A DNA stretch of 64,000 nt from Phaseolus vulgaris (GCF_000499845.2 NC_023755.2:1137732-1201731); one strand, 5' to 3'; positions 39,378 through 53,623 are shown, counted from the first letter of the stretch. Notes: generated from the sequence alone by a model not told the origin. Numbers and translations are program-made.

Positions 39378-39965
39378 AATGGTGATTATCGAGAAGATCA
39401 AATATAAAAAAAAAAAAAATCTCTAAACAATAAATCTTCATTTCTAGAAAGGGAAACTACCAACTACTCGGATGAGTATTTCTTACCAACCTTGACCACC
39501 TTTCCATCCCCATCCACCTCCACCACCAGCAGAACCACCACCACCACCACCAGAAGGAGCTGCATTCTTCCCCCATCCTAAGTTATCACTTCCAGATCCA
39601 CCATTACCTCTGTTCTCTTCGTTCCTGTTCCAAAAATCATTTTTCACATTGTTCAATAAAACTAACACAATTCAATGTAAATTTGTAATATTTTATGGTG
39701 ATTATCCTTCTAAACAATAAATCCTTCATTTCTAGAAAGGGAAACTACCAGCTACTCAGATGAGTATTTCTTACCAATGTTTGCCACCTTTCCATCCCCA
39801 TCCACCTCCGCCGCCTCCACCACTACCAGAAGGATCTGCATTCTTCCCCCATCCTAAGTTATCACTTCCGAATCCACCATTACCTCTGTTCTCTTCGTTC
39901 CTGTTCCAAAAATCATTTTCACATTGTTCAATAAAACTAACACAATTCAATGGAAATTTGTAACT
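39378..39965 (-). repeat. Tandem duplication containing the SPT6 terminal exon
   Basis: Two direct copies (about 39378-39690 and 39696-39965) share flanks, splice acceptor, coding part, stop and downstream sequence (GAAAGGGAAACTACCA or near variants). The coding copies differ by a 12-base Gly-codon indel and end in ...GQGW and ...GKHW. Confidence 0.85.
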
Positions 39966-42900
39966 ATTTGAGCACATATTCAGTAATGTTCCAGAGTTCA
40001 AACTCAATTCTAATGAACTTCAAAACAAGCTCACTCACCTCTCTTCGTTTGAGTTATTTCCACCCCAACCACCATATCCTTGGCTATTGCCTTGGCTTCC
40101 TCTCCATCCTCTTCCTTCATCAGGACCTTGTCCCCAATCACTACCCTTGTAGCCATCACTGTAGTCACCATTGGAATAGTTCCTACTCCCATGGTTATTT
40201 CCACCCCAACCACCACCTCCTCCTTGGTCATCACTAACTTGGCTTCCCCACCTTCCTCTCCCCCGTCCTCGCCCCCGTCCTCGCCCTCTTCCTCGATCCT
40301 CACCATGTTCAAAACCACCATCATTTCTATCACCTTGCCTTCCTCTACCTCCTCTTCCTCTTCCCCTGCCCCTACCCCTACCTTGTCTCCCACCACCATT
40401 GCCTTCACCAGAACCCCTCACTTCCCAACTCTTGCCTGCAGCAAAGGAATCATCACCACAATCATCACGAGAGCCAGACCTAGGGCCGAATCCACGTCCA
40501 CGGTCTCCACGGCCACGTCGAGGACCACGACCACCCCGATTATCATTGTAAGCTAAAGAAGGGAGAGATTCAAATCAGTCAGGTCAAAATATACAAACTA
40601 GAATAAAAGAAAAGAAAATTACCATTTGACACGCACCTTTATTTTCTTATATCTACTTTATAATCTCTTTAAATAATAAAATATTATATTTAATTCATAA
40701 AAATAAATATAAATAGAATTTTGGAACAAAATAATAATATTTATAATTGTTAGATGGAGGTATAAAATATGATAGTTTTGCAAAAAAATCTTCAAGGATA
40801 TTAAAGTGTGCATGGAAACCCTAATTCAATCTAAATTCAATAATCTTCGTAAATTTCTTCCAGGAATTAATGTCACACCGTAAAATTATAATGATAGCAT
40901 GCATGTTTGACAATAGTATATAGGGCTATGTTATATTGCAACAACATTTGCTTCTTTTTATCTCTCTATGATGCAGTCTTTTGTACACAGATGTGGAGCA
41001 ATTGTTGAAGTAAGCTTGCGTATGAAGAAAACATGATGCTGGAGATCATGAAATGCAATATTTCAGGGGGTTAATATCAAGTAAATTTGAACTCCATTCC
41101 TTGAACGAATAAGCATACTATTTTCCCCAAATTTCAAAACTTTTATCGTTGTATGTTTAATAAATTAAAAACATCAAAATATACAACTTTAACAGTCGTA
41201 GTTATACCTTTTGATTCAGACTGATCTACACTGTTGTTTCTCCACCCTCCAGACAAAGACTCACTAGCTGAACCAACTTTTATGCTGGATTTTGCTAGCG
41301 CAACATTATCATTGATATGATTTTGAAAATACCCCACTAGCAGCTCAATATTTTCGAAAATTTGCTTCCTAAACTTGAATCCTTTTGGATGGATAGCCAC
41401 AAACTCATGATGGGGATTTGTACTTCTAATGTAAGACAAGATGAAAGTGCCAGGATGCTCATATGAAATGCCAAAGCCATATGCTATCCTGTTTGGATAT
41501 TCGTCCTTCTCATGTTTTAACCGTTCATCAACCTCAGCTTTTGTGCCATTCTTAAATTTTCGGAAATTAAGCATAGCTTTCAGGTGAACTACCAGTGGAT
41601 TGACATATAGTTCAATAACCTATTTTCACGACAGAGGAAATAATTAGCTGAAGTAAAGAAGTAAATCACAAAAGGATCAAGAAACCACAAACACAACGTA
41701 CACTAGGAATACAAGTATGAGTCCTATTGATATGAAAAAGTTTAATAACATATAAAGAAAAGACCCACAAACACTAAACCATAAAATTTTGGGTTGAAAA
41801 TGATATTATATTATCTTATATGAACATCCATACCTCATTGGTGATGAATCTCTCCAATAGAAAAAATCCCAACAAGATAAACAAAATCTAAATGGAATTG
41901 CTTTTGAATTAATTATCCATGGACCAATATACAATTAACTAGGAAAAATATTCTAGCATTACCTGCTAATGTCTTAAATGTAAAGGCATTTATATTTTAC
42001 GCATAAATTGACTGAATTTAAAATAGGAGCCTAATCGTGACATACAATCAGAAGCCTTGATTTTCATATCGTGATTCATTGCTCTACCGGAAAAAAAAAA
42101 AGAGAGAAATTTCAAGTATTTAATAAATTGGTATGTTTGAACGCAGGAAACAAAAAGCACGTAGATGGGATATGGAGGAATTGAAGCCTCTGAAATGCAT
42201 CTGAAATCTGAATTAAGGATGCTGACCTGATTTATGTCCTCAAATGTTTCCTCTCCTATTTTCAATGTCTCTCCAAGTTCTGCCAACTTTTTTAAATCAC
42301 TACCCTTTCCACCTTCCACGATGTCTTTGTGTACATAAACACCATTGCAAATTTTAAGAGAGATGGTCAAATAATATAGACCCCTTGAACTTGGGTGAAA
42401 GATATATTTCCCAAGTTCCTGATCTGCAAGGAACTGTTCAATAAAGAATATATGAAATGAAATCATCACAAAGTGTCTGGAAAAATTACATTAACTCAAC
42501 TATCAAACAACAAATAAATTAACCTGTTTTGCTTGATCTGCAGTTATATTTTGAAAATTAGGGTGAGAAATCATCCTGGGCATTAAATGTTTATTTCCAA
42601 GCTTCACCTTGTTTGTTCCCTCCAATTGACTCGTTGAAATGGTCTTTCCTTGATGGTAATAAGGATCCATGTCATGGAAACTTTGGTCGCCATTATTCTT
42701 CAACTCACTCACCTTACAAGTCAGATTTACTCGGCATTTGCTCTTGTCAACTAGTTTGATCTTGCATGCTAGAACAGCACCTTCACGCAATTTTTCTGTT
42801 AAAGAGATATTCTCAGTTTCATCTGAAAAGTCTTCCTTAAAAAGTACTGCAGTCAATCCAGAGTGAAGGACACAAAATGCCAGTGGAGGCAGCACCTTAC

Positions 42901-45900
42901 GAACTGTTGCCTGGACTCTTTTTCCTTCTACTAGCACATCCTCAGTTTCTCCAGCTATCATGCAAAACTCCTCATCTTGGGTTGGTTCCGTATAAGGCCT
43001 CCTAGGATCTTTAAAACCATGGAGTAATTCCATCTTTATGTCAAAAAGGGTAACCCTTTTGTTCTCACCGTTTTCTATTTCCAATCTATCAGCATATTCA
43101 TTTAAATCAAAAATTTTGAGCAGGTCTGGATCATTTTGAATACATTCAATTGCACTCTCTTCGGAAACATCAGCTTCTGGATTTTCCTGAACAAGTTTCG
43201 TGTAAACAGCTCTTGCTAATTCCTCAGAGAGATTGTACGACTCTGGATGAATTCTTGTACGGTCCAGAGTATTGACAACTACATCATCGCAATTAGAAAC
43301 ACGTAAAAAGCCAACAGCATTGCAGAAAACCCTCTTTGTGTTCAGCCCAAATTTAGCGAAATCGCTTCTATTTCTCACACCAGCACCACCAAGTAATTCT
43401 CTACTCAAAATACCCGCTTTCTTGGGTCCAAGACCAGAAACAAACTGCAAAGGAGCCAACAGCCAGTCATGTCTGACGGCCAAATTTATGTCTATGCCTA
43501 CTTGATTTGTAACATCTGTCATGACCCATTCAATTATCTTCAACTTCTCATCACTTGTTAGGAATTTCTCCAGGGGGGTCACCTTCCAAGATACAATTTC
43601 ATTTTTCACTCCACATATTGTTGCCACCATAGCCAGTGGGTTTAGAAGGTAACGCCCAAGAGCCACAGCTCGCCTGACAATGCCTGAAAAATTTCAAAAA
43701 AACAGGGATACTATATAAAAAGTACATTAAAATGTCAGTAAATAAAAGGGAGAGAGAACAGAAAGAATGCATGGCAACTGCTTTCTTAGCTTCTTAATCT
43801 CCTATGGATTACCATGCTGTCTAGGAAGCTGTCTCGTGGAAATTTCTGAATCTTCATAAAGACGAGGCAAGCCTTCATCCCCTAATACAACTGTAGGTGG
43901 TCCTTTCATTCCTTGACTGAAGTTTTGAAAATTGTGCTCTGAGTCTGAGATCATGGAAATAATCTGATTGACAGTAGAAATAATTCATTCAATTCATGGT
44001 GTCTATTAACAAAAGGAACAAAAACCATGTACTAAAGATAAAGAAGCTAAGGAAGCAGTGGCGATATACGGGCAACAGTAAGATAAAATAAATACTACAG
44101 AAAAAGGTGTTTCTGACATGGTGCAGCAGGGCACTGAGCAAAATATTTCATCTCATACTATGAAAATAACTTGGTTTTAGCTACTTCTTTTTTACCTACA
44201 AAAGCCAAAAGAGAATCCAAAATAGCATCCTAAAGTATTTGCATCTGCCTTGCAACCCAAACCTTCGTAGAAAATTTAAAGCAACAAAGCGGTTATGTTG
44301 AGCTTTAATGTCTCATTCGAGCCCAACATAAATACGATTTTCTTTAATTGAGATGCATTCACATCACTCAAGGATGCTATGACAGATTCTTCCCATTAAA
44401 ATGCATGATCAGTATTAAGTGGGAGGAAGGGTTAAAAATCGTGTATAATCGAATAATTAGTCCCATCAAGGAACCCAGGTATGCTTAAGGATTTAGCTTA
44501 CCTCGTTAATCTCCTCCCTCAACCTTAAACAGGACGCATTATCTGCTCCTATTACGATAACTTGTGGTTGATGTGTCGTTAGGAACCTGAGGACACACTG
44601 TTGATCATTTTTCCTGCTCTGCTGGTCAATGATTTGTTGAGATCGCAGTGTAAGCGACCGAGCATGTATCACATCAAGCAATTCTCCTTCAGAGTCCAAC
44701 ATGACAAATGTTGTACCTGGTTTTCCATTTCCCCAACAACACGCCATTACTCCCTTCTGCTGTACAGTGTCACTAACATCTTTCAAATACGGTGCCACAG
44801 AGACCCTGTTCCATAATTGCATTGCATACTTCATTAATACGCAGTTTTTAGCCTTAGCATTTAACAACATCCGTGCTTCCTTCTCCATAGAAGGCAAAAG
44901 AAAATTTAAAATCACATCCTGGAGGATTAATTTACGCTGTTCATTCCAAAGCCTAGTTGATATTCCTTCACTACCTTTGAGGTAGGCATCATTACAGGTC
45001 ATTGTCAATTCATTTATGGTATGATCAGGCAATTGTATTTTAACTTGGAGAAGCTTCTCTTCTTCAGCCTTCTGAATTAATAGCCACTGGGAATCCTCAA
45101 ACTTCGGGAGAGGTTTGTCCCGCAACCACTTAACACCAGCAAATTCATGAAAGGAATCTATAGTTACATTTCCTTCCAGTGTAGGGTTAGTTGAAACTAA
45201 AGCCTTGTCAAAAAACATGGTGCGGACATATTTCCTGAAAGGAATCTCACTGCTTAGCATCACTGCTGCCTGAAAAATAAAATTGTAGATTAGTAAGATA
45301 AATTTATCAATAGACTTTGAGTTATGAAAGACGAAGTAATGAGTTCAACAAAATACCATGTGCCTAGCCCCTTTAAGTACAGCTTCGGAAGTTTGAAAGG
45401 TTTCACACTTGTACATTGAAGCTATCTGCTCTGGAGATTCCTCCAGATATTCTTCTGTGTTTGTTCCCTAGAGTTCAAGAATCACTTGAGTCAATTGTCA
45501 CCTAAAAGAGCAAATGTAATTAAGAAAATATTCACGCACATGTAAACATAGTCAAAATTTACCACTTGAGAAAGAGTAACTAAAGAACTGAATTTCTCAG
45601 GATTGCCAAATTTGCTTGAAAGTGACCCGAGTCCTGCCTTATTGCAATTGTAATAGCATGATTTCGTCATAGGCCTTCTAAAACCGTCATCAAAAATCTC
45701 CTCGGCAGGGGGAAACTGCAAATTAAACCTCCTATCAATATCATCAATCTCAGTCTCTGTTTCAGCATTCTTGAGCATATTGGTGATTGAATAAAAAATC
45801 TGCGCGTGAAAACTGGATTCTTCAACAAGGAAAGACAGTTGATGTTTTTCCTCAAAATGTTTGTTATAGTATTCCATGAGCAGGTCCTTCCGCTTCTGAA

Positions 45901-48900
45901 GAAGCCACCACTTTTTATCCAATTCTTGGATTATCCAGAGCATCTACACCAAGAACGAAGGTACTCCATCTATTGTTATGGTATTCCATCAAGTTCTAAG
46001 GCATTAATTTATTTCATTCAGTAAATTTTCTATTTTAACCATATGCCTCTGCAACACAAACAGTAAATTTGAAATCACCTTGTGCCATTTCAATGATATA
46101 TTTTCTGATTCATCGTCCGATTTTGGATCTTCTAGAAGACTAAGGCATTGTTCCTTACGGTACATCGCAATAAAAGGAATCTAAAAGAATAAAGAAAAGA
46201 CAATTTTAAGAAAATCTAAAAGGGAATCTTAATTGCTGTATAACCCAAAAATGTAGGTAAAATCATATAATCCTTACATCATGTTTCATTGTAAGGTGTA
46301 ATTCCAAGAAACTAATAATATCTTCCCTTTTTGCTGTATGGACCAGTCTGCAGGAGTTAGCCTCACTAAATAATGGATTTATGTTCGATGCTAGTTGACC
46401 TAGTATCCAAGAGCTTTCTTCTTCTAGACTCATTCTGTCAATTTGAGATCCTACAATGTCCTGAATTATCTGTGAAAAATTGGAACATATCACAATTCAA
46501 ATCAAAATATTTTTATAAAAAAATTTATATTCGTATTTAGTAATCAACAAACGTTTTGAAATTATGACCTGCATCCTCTCAGGTATATCTATGTCAATAT
46601 CCTCTCCAGCTACACACGTGTCAGCAGGGATGAGCGATTTATACTTGTTAGGATCAACAGGCTGAATTTGATAATTCTCCATGTGCTTTTCCAACCGACC
46701 TTCCTTGCCAAAACTACGTTTGACTCCTTTTGAAAGTGAAGGTGAATGCTTTATGCCTTTAAACTTTACTTGTCTATAGTCAATGTTGACAAAAAAATCA
46801 CATATTAAAACTTATTATGACATAGGTAATGAGATCAGAGTAGAGCCAGTAAAATAACTACCGGCATATAATTTCACAAGTCTTCATGTTTGTTAACCGC
46901 TAAATACCTGAGAAAATCTGCCTTCTCGAGGAAGACAACCTCTTCATCCACTATAAAATCTGCCAAGTCATCTTCAGCAATATCATCAAAGAATGATTCT
47001 GGAATAAAGGACTTCTTAATCAATATACAACAATAGTACACAGATGATTAGATTATCGGATCACACTGCAAGCTATCATACCTCATTTTAGTACCCAAAT
47101 GAAAGAGAAAATGAAGATAATAAAACCATAAGCATTTACAACTCACCTCCGTCATTGGAAGAGTATTCTATCAGTCCAGAGTCTACACGACCCTTCCTAA
47201 GCCTCTTCAATTTTCCATCTCTCTGGAAAAACCGAATGAAGATGGAAGAAGTATGATATATGACAAAAATAAGACTCTCTGGTGCTTAGAAGTATACACA
47301 CAGAAGAAGTATTTGTAGAGTAGAGGCGGAAACTAACCAATGCTGCTTCTTCTTCATCGATGCGCTTGTTCTCACGAATTAACTCAAGATCCTCATCATC
47401 AAGGACAATGGTTCGCAATGATTTCCTGAGAAAGGGTAGCAAAAGGACACGGTTTAATAAACAATGCAGATGTATGGAATTGCATAACAGGATTATGATG
47501 TATGCAACCTCTTTTTCTTCTTTTGTGCTTGTTTTTGACTTTCTTCTTCAACATCTTCTTCATATTCCGGGTCATCGACAATAAACCCATCAGTATCAAA
47601 ATCATCCAAGTCTTCCTCTGCTTTTCCAAGTGAAGCCAATAAACAAATAAATCACAATTTGTTCATTCAAAGACCACCATCATCAATGTATAAGTGTTCA
47701 AGTAACCATGACAGATTCAACATGTGATGATAGCAATGTAATAAAGCTAAAAATTGCACCACCAGTAGAATATAACAAAACCTCAAATTGAAAAAAATAA
47801 AGAATTTTGCCCAAATACTGCCCTAAACAAAAGGGTAAGTACTCATGTATATATCTAAATTTGAATTTCTAGGAAAAACACAATAGGAGAGACAATGCCT
47901 GGTTCTACTGAAAATTTGACTTATTACAAATTAAATTGATTAAATATAATAAACAACTACAAAACTGGAAACAGTAATATTTAGAAAATGTAGAGTTTAG
48001 TTGGTATGAATATCATTGTAAACTTTTGTCCTCAAAGATATTTATTTTCAAAAGTTCATTTTGATAATTTATTTTAAATTTATTGATGGTTTACGCATTT
48101 TCTTTTACTTATTCAAATAGTAAAAATTATGCATTATATCTAAAGTTTGAATAAAATAAAGGGCAAAGACTATAGTCATAGTGGAAATAAGGTGAAACAG
48201 TGAGTTTTACTAAAATAATTTAATATTATTTTTTTTTAACGTTGCGGTTGTTGTTTTATTTTTTATTCATGACTTTTTTATAAAATGGACTAGCTTATTT
48301 GCGTTTATTTTTTAAAAAATAAGTATTAATTAAAAAAAGCCAATTCATTTTTATTTTTATTTATTTTAAAGATAAAAAGACTTTTCTGTTCTTTTAATAA
48401 ATAAGTAGTTATTTCAAAATACTTATGTTAATTTTGAACAAATATGTACTTTTTATACAGAAGGAAAAAAAGGAGAAGAAAGAAAAGAAAAACCTAATAT
48501 CTAACACAAGAGGAGATAACTCAGATCGGCATTTCATCCGAAATCCATATTAGGATATTACTATATTATATTAAAAATGTAAAAGATAAATAACGTGTTA
48601 TATTAAAAAATATAATATACTCTCTTTTAAAAACAACAACGACACTATTATATAATCTTTATATAACTTTAATAAGATTTTCTAATATTTCCTATTTATA
48701 ATATTATTTGCTGTTGATAAAAAAAAAGTTTAATCAGATTTTAGGTTAAACTGGAAAACTTTTTATTTAAATTCTTAATGACAATACAGTAGTTGTAAGA
48801 ATTCATAGGTTATAACTCTTAACAGCTTAAGTTGGTAGGAAATTCCAGTCATAATATATACCACTTCTCTATGGTTAATATGACCATTTAAGAATTTAAT

Positions 48901-49884
48901 TTAACTACTTGGTACAACTAATTTTTTTTTTCATATTTTTAATATAAAAAACCACATAATTAACTTTTTTACACTTTCATCTTAGGAAAACCACCAATAA
49001 ATCCCTAAACATGTAAAAGTTATTGAAAGAACAGAAATTCTACTCTAGTATAAGAAGTAAAAAATAACTCTTTCCAATTATCAGGTTAATAATAAAATAA
49101 AAAATTTAAATTAAATTTTTAAAGCAACATTACCAATGTACTAAATTCATCATTATTAATGAATTTTAATTTTTTTAGCATTTATTAAAAAAAACACATA
49201 TATTCATAACATTCAATAAAGATACATAAAAAAAATAATTCATATAAACTATCAAATACACCAAAAAAGTTGTTCTAAATCGTCCTTTTCATTGAGTATG
49301 AGTGTAATAGTAGGATATTTTGTCATTAGATTGCATCATGAAACTCTATAAAAAAACATTCTTAATATTTTAGAATAGATTTGGCATTAAATAGAAAAGT
49401 TCAGATCTATTGAATATGACTTTATTAATATTTTTCAAAAAAAATCTTCAACTATCATTTAACATTATCAACCATAACAGAAAACTTCACACTACAACAC
49501 TTCTTACTACTAACTCTGTGTTTGTTATGTGTTATGTATATATATATATATATAAACAACAGATAGAGAAATGGAGAAATGGAGGAATAAGTTGATATTG
49601 AGCTTTGAAGAGTTTCATAAACAGTTCTCACCGTCTTCTTCTGCGTAGTCAGGATCAGGTTCTGCATTTCTTCCTATGCTTTGGATTTTCTCTGGAAAAC
49701 AGATATCAGGTAGAAGAACCACAACAATAGAGAAAAGAAAATGCAAATGAAAAAAACACAGCATTAACAAATGAATATGAGTAAAATAAGTATGCAGAGA
49801 AAGAGTTAAGAGGCGTTGTTATTGATTTTCACCTTGTTCTTCGCCGCCGCCACCATGTTTCTCTATTCTCACAACCTTCCTCAT
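39483..49884 (-). CDS. SPT6-like transcription elongation factor with GW/RGG tail, about 1602 aa
   Basis: A histone chaperone and elongation factor of nuclear Pol II. Exons in transcript order: 49833-49884, 49632-49691, 47509-47617, 47338-47425, 47147-47222, 46908-46998, 46569-46773, 46278-46469, 46079-46180, 45563-45943, 45357-45467, 44502-45269, 43813-43963, 42524-43683, 42237 region (42227-42433), 41208-41619, 40039-40552, then 39771-39900 or, alternatively, 39483-39624. All phases agree. The N-terminus is acidic (about residues 37-135). The core includes a YqgF-like block (MACCWGNGKPGTTFVMLDS), a helix-hairpin-helix motif (SGLGPKKAGIL, about 880), an S1 domain (about 1046-1110) and an SH2 region (about 1170-1385, with HPGTFILSYIRSTNPHHE). 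The tail from about 1389 is RGG-rich and has WG/GW motifs, the type that binds Argonaute in plant SPT6L. The core is more divergent than SPT6L as I recall it, suggesting a second paralogue. Confidence 0.93.
40039..40552 (-). other. RGG and GW-rich exon of the SPT6 gene
   Basis: In frame it encodes R/G repeats (RGRGRGRGRG type) followed by WG-containing segments GGGGWGGNN, GSDWGQG, GWRGSQG and GGWGGNN. The opposite strand reads as Pro/Ser/Thr-rich frames that are only shadows. Confidence 0.85.
47618..49631 (-). other. Large AT-rich second intron of the SPT6 gene
   Basis: About 2 kb with no coding signal. It holds an (AT)n run at about 49536-49555 and long A/T homopolymers. Confidence 0.75.
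49536..49555. repeat. (AT)n microsatellite
   Basis: An alternating T/A run within the second intron of the SPT6 gene. Confidence 0.9.
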
Positions 49885-49889
49885 TGCTG

Positions 49890-51018
49890 AAGCTAGCAAA
49901 CCCTAGACTCTGGTGAGAGGTTTTGGAAATGCAAGAATGCAGTGTGCAATGCAGAAGGCGTGAGTTAAGTGGTGTTTCAGAAAACTGTGAGAGTGTCACG
50001 CTGGCGATTCGGTTTTTGATTAGCCAACGAATGCACGCGTCTCTTAATTTTCGGTGTACCAGCGTGCCCTTTGTATTTCTGTTTATATACACGAATGCCA
50101 CCGAGAATTTGTTCATGCATCTGTGGTTGTGATCTTGCCACGTCAAGATAAGGGCTACGTGGGCACGTGATATGAGATTAAGAATGCAACAGGTTGCAAA
50201 GGGTAGATGAGTCATTTTGAAGACATGGCCATGCACAAACTGGGAAAAGCATTGTAACACCTTTTCGAATTTTTAATAAAAAATATGTTATGTGTTCATT
50301 TTGATGAATGATAATTAATGTTTAACTAACCTTTAGTATTATTATTATTATTATGATATTATTGCCGATAAAAAAAAATATTATTATTATTATTATTATA
50401 TGAATTATGTAACATTGATTTTAATAATTATATAAAGTATTATAAATTTTGCAAGTTTTTTTAACTAAATGCTGACAATATTTGTGGTGAACCAAAATTT
50501 GCATTGATAAAGCTGTAACTACTACAATTTAAACATATAAATTTTATATTTTATAAAGATTAAAACCAAACAACATCATGATTAAAATTAAATAACAATA
50601 TAATGCAAGATGGATGAAAATATAATCTATTAAATACAACTTAATAATAAATTAATGTTATTTTTTTAATATTAATTAAGCTATATAACTTTACATAAGA
50701 AAAATTTATTATTTTATAAATTAAAATCAAATTTTCACACTTTTTATAATTTGAAATAACTGAAACCCTTCTATATAATACAAAAAAATTAAAATAAGTA
50801 GAAACAAAAATATTTCACTTGAAATAATTAAACATTTATTAATGAATTAATGAATTTAAGTCTATGATTAAAGGTTAGTTAATGTTTGTGATGTTTGAAA
50901 ATTTTAGATCTACCTGAAATTCTTATATGGGTCTTTGACACCAGTAAGATATATTTTTCATGTAAGATTTAGAGTTTTTAGAGATAAATTTTAAATGAAT
51001 AAAAACTTGACTAGTCTA
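49890..51018. other. SPT6 promoter side and AT-rich spacer
   Basis: No gene is supported. The first 400 bases are less AT-rich and should contain the SPT6 promoter and leader; the rest is AT-rich. Confidence 0.6.
50338..50400. repeat. (ATT)n microsatellite, interrupted
   Basis: Two runs of ATT units are separated by about 25 bases. Confidence 0.95.
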
Positions 51019-52390
51019 TAAATATATTATAAAAGTTCATTCTTTATTTAGTTAAAAATTATATCTCTTTAAAACAAGAGATTTTATTTGGTTGATGTTG
51101 TTAGTAAACACATTACTTTAGGTAAGAGGAATCTATTTAAATATGAATATTGAATTAAAGATGTGAAAAGTATTATTGATACATGTATCTGCATGTAAAA
51201 GTATGATTAGACAAGTAAGTCTATGATTGTGAAAAGTTCAAAATATGAATTTTAAAGGTAAGAAGTTAAGATTATTATTTTGGATGTATGGAGTGATTGT
51301 TTGAAAATATGTGTTAGAAAATTTTATGTTACTTTTTTGTTGGAGAAATTTGTATTTCTAAGTTGATATGGCTCAATGTGTGAATTATCACTCAAGTAAC
51401 ACTAAAGTTGTGAGTTATAATTTTTTTTTTATCAAAAAAATAAAATAATAATAGAGGTATTTTAGTAGTACATCAATCCTTATATAGAAAACATACATGC
51501 TTGACTTGAGAGAGATTAAAATAATTCTTTATTCTTTGGAGGGAGTAACTTTCAAGTGACAAAAGGTAAGTCAAACGCTAATATGTGATGTTGGGTCATG
51601 AGGTTCATAAATATGTGAGGCCATGGTTGCTTAAGTGTTGATGAGGCAATGTGATTGATGTTCTAGAAGTTATTAGATTCTATGATAAGTAGCAAAACTC
51701 AAGCGTTGAGATGATGCTCAAAATTTTGGATGATGTTCTAGCAACGAATGAACATTGAGTAAGAGAAATGTTATATCAATTCTTTGTCCTCTGTAATTGA
51801 TAACTGGTGTAAAATTGCTCAAGCAAAGAAGTATTTATTTGTGTAAGAAAGTTAGGTTGTTCAAGCAAAAATAACTCACTTAAGTGTTGTGTCTCTAGTA
51901 GCAAGGTGATTTGTTGGTTTATGCAAGATGTTTTTTACATAGGTTGATAATTTTAAATGCATGTGTGTAGAGATTGATTGAAAATTTTGGAAGAGACAAA
52001 AGTTTCAAATAGAATTTTAGGGAGTCAAATATATTTTAATATACGTTTTTTCAAATATATTTTTTTTTACAATATAAGAAGAGTAGGAGAGGAGAAAAAT
52101 AAGAAATTGAAACATATTTTCAAGTAATTTAGAAAATATAATTATGTATTTATCTTTAATTCAAATACAATTTAGTTACATAACAATGCTTTAGTATATA
52201 CTTATGACATTAAGAGAAGTATTATACACAATAGAAATTAATGTTTGAAGATGCTATAATCAAAGAATGGCACAAGGTGGTTTTGGCCTCACTTCCCTAA
52301 AAGCAAAAGGAAGCAATATGTTAAAAGGAAAAGGAAGACCACGAGGTTGATTCCCTAATTCTTCTTTTAATCTCTCAATTTCTTCATTTG
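51019..52390 (-). repeat. Left copy of a 1.2-1.4 kb direct repeat (CACTA/En-Spm transposase tail)
   Basis: It matches 61886-63067 in the same orientation with indels. The homology starts at TAAATATATTATAAAAG and ends at TCTTCATTTG. On the minus strand, about 52260-52390 encodes a conserved transposase C-terminus (motifs EEIERLK, then PFPFNILLPF and PKPPCAIL). The coding part stops abruptly at the junction with the gypsy element. Confidence 0.75.
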
Positions 52391-52457
52391 AATAACATTA
52401 AACCATCAAACCCACCAAAGTGTTAAGCACGTTATTCCAAGCAGAATAACAAACCCA

Positions 52458-53280
52458 ATGGGCCATCCCTTCACAGATGACATTATCGCTACACCTCTTC
52501 CCAGTAAATGGAGGAGCCTAACCATGAACCTTTATGATGGTTCCACCGATCCGGACAAGCACTTAAATATTTTCAGGACGCAGATGACTCTGTATACGGT
52601 TGATCAAACGGTGTGATGCAAGGTCTTCCCCACGTCACTTAGAGAAGGACCTCTTGGATGGTTTAGTGACCTTCCACCAAACTCTATAGCCAGTTTCGAT
52701 GTTTTGGAACTGAAGTTCACCACTCAATATGCCATGAGTAGACTCCATCGGACGTCCTCCATGTCTCTCCTTAACGTTAAGCAAGAAAGAGGATAATCAT
52801 TGAGAGCTTTTATGGACAGGTTCAACAAGGTATGTATGGGTATACGAAATCTGAACCCTGACATAGCGATGCACCATTTGGTTTCGGCCATACTACCTGG
52901 ACGGTTCACAAAAAGTCTCATCAAATGACCACTATATAACATGGATGAATTAAGAACAAAGGCGACAAAGTTCATGCAAAATAGAAGAACTTGTTCAAGC
53001 CAGCCACCTCCTTAAGTTTGTAAAACCCATATCGGCACCACGGTTGCCCTAACGCGACGTTGATTACTCCAAAGATAAAGAACGTTCTGGACGAAGGGAC
53101 TACCGAAACCGCGACGACTACCGCCGCACGAGTCGTAGGAAACGAAGTGAGAGTCCAGTCAGACGGACGAGACCTCGAAGTGAAAGCCCTGAACGTAAAA
53201 GCTGAACCAAGCAGAAGGTTCGCGAGGTCATCAACACAATTGTGGGCGATTTAGTCTTTTCATTCGACCTCCACACATCG
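52458..53280 (+). pseudogene. Gypsy gag remnant
   Basis: A capsid-like stretch with plant gypsy gag words: YDGSTDPDKHL, then PPNSIASFD and AFMDRFN. It is broken by in-frame stops (for example at about 52614 and 52794). The later part is basic and Arg-rich, as in a nucleic-acid-binding region, but shifted in frame. Confidence 0.75.
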
Positions 53281-53353
53281 TTGACCGTACATACCACCAA
53301 TCACATTCACAGACAATGATTTCACTGCAATTGACCCCGGTCAGGACGACCCC

Positions 53354-53623
53354 ATGGTTATAACCGTGGAAATTGATAAGTTTGCAATTGCTAAAGTCCT
53401 CGTAGACCAAGGTAGTTCGATCGACATCCTATATTGGGAAACGTTTAAGAAAATGCATATTTCAGAGGCAGAAATACAACCTTATAACGAGCAAATAGTC
53501 GAATTTTCTAGAGAGCGAGTAGATACTCCAGGGTACATTGATTTGTTCACCACTTTCGGTGATGACTATCTCAGTAAAACTATCAACGTCCGATACCTGC
53601 TGGTCAACGCCAACACATCTTAC
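53354..53623 (+). pseudogene. Gypsy aspartic protease, cut by an LTR insertion
   Basis: The VDQGSSIDIL motif is a retroviral-type protease active site with Gln where Thr or Gly is usual. The frame continues to VRYLLVNANTSY, then meets the inserted LTR. The expected continuation (YYLVV...) resumes after 55405. Confidence 0.8.

Noticed and set aside
40080..40556. Plus-strand Pro/Ser/Thr-rich frame of 158 codons
   Set aside because: It is the opposite strand of the RGG/GW exon of SPT6; the low-complexity sequence keeps several frames open.
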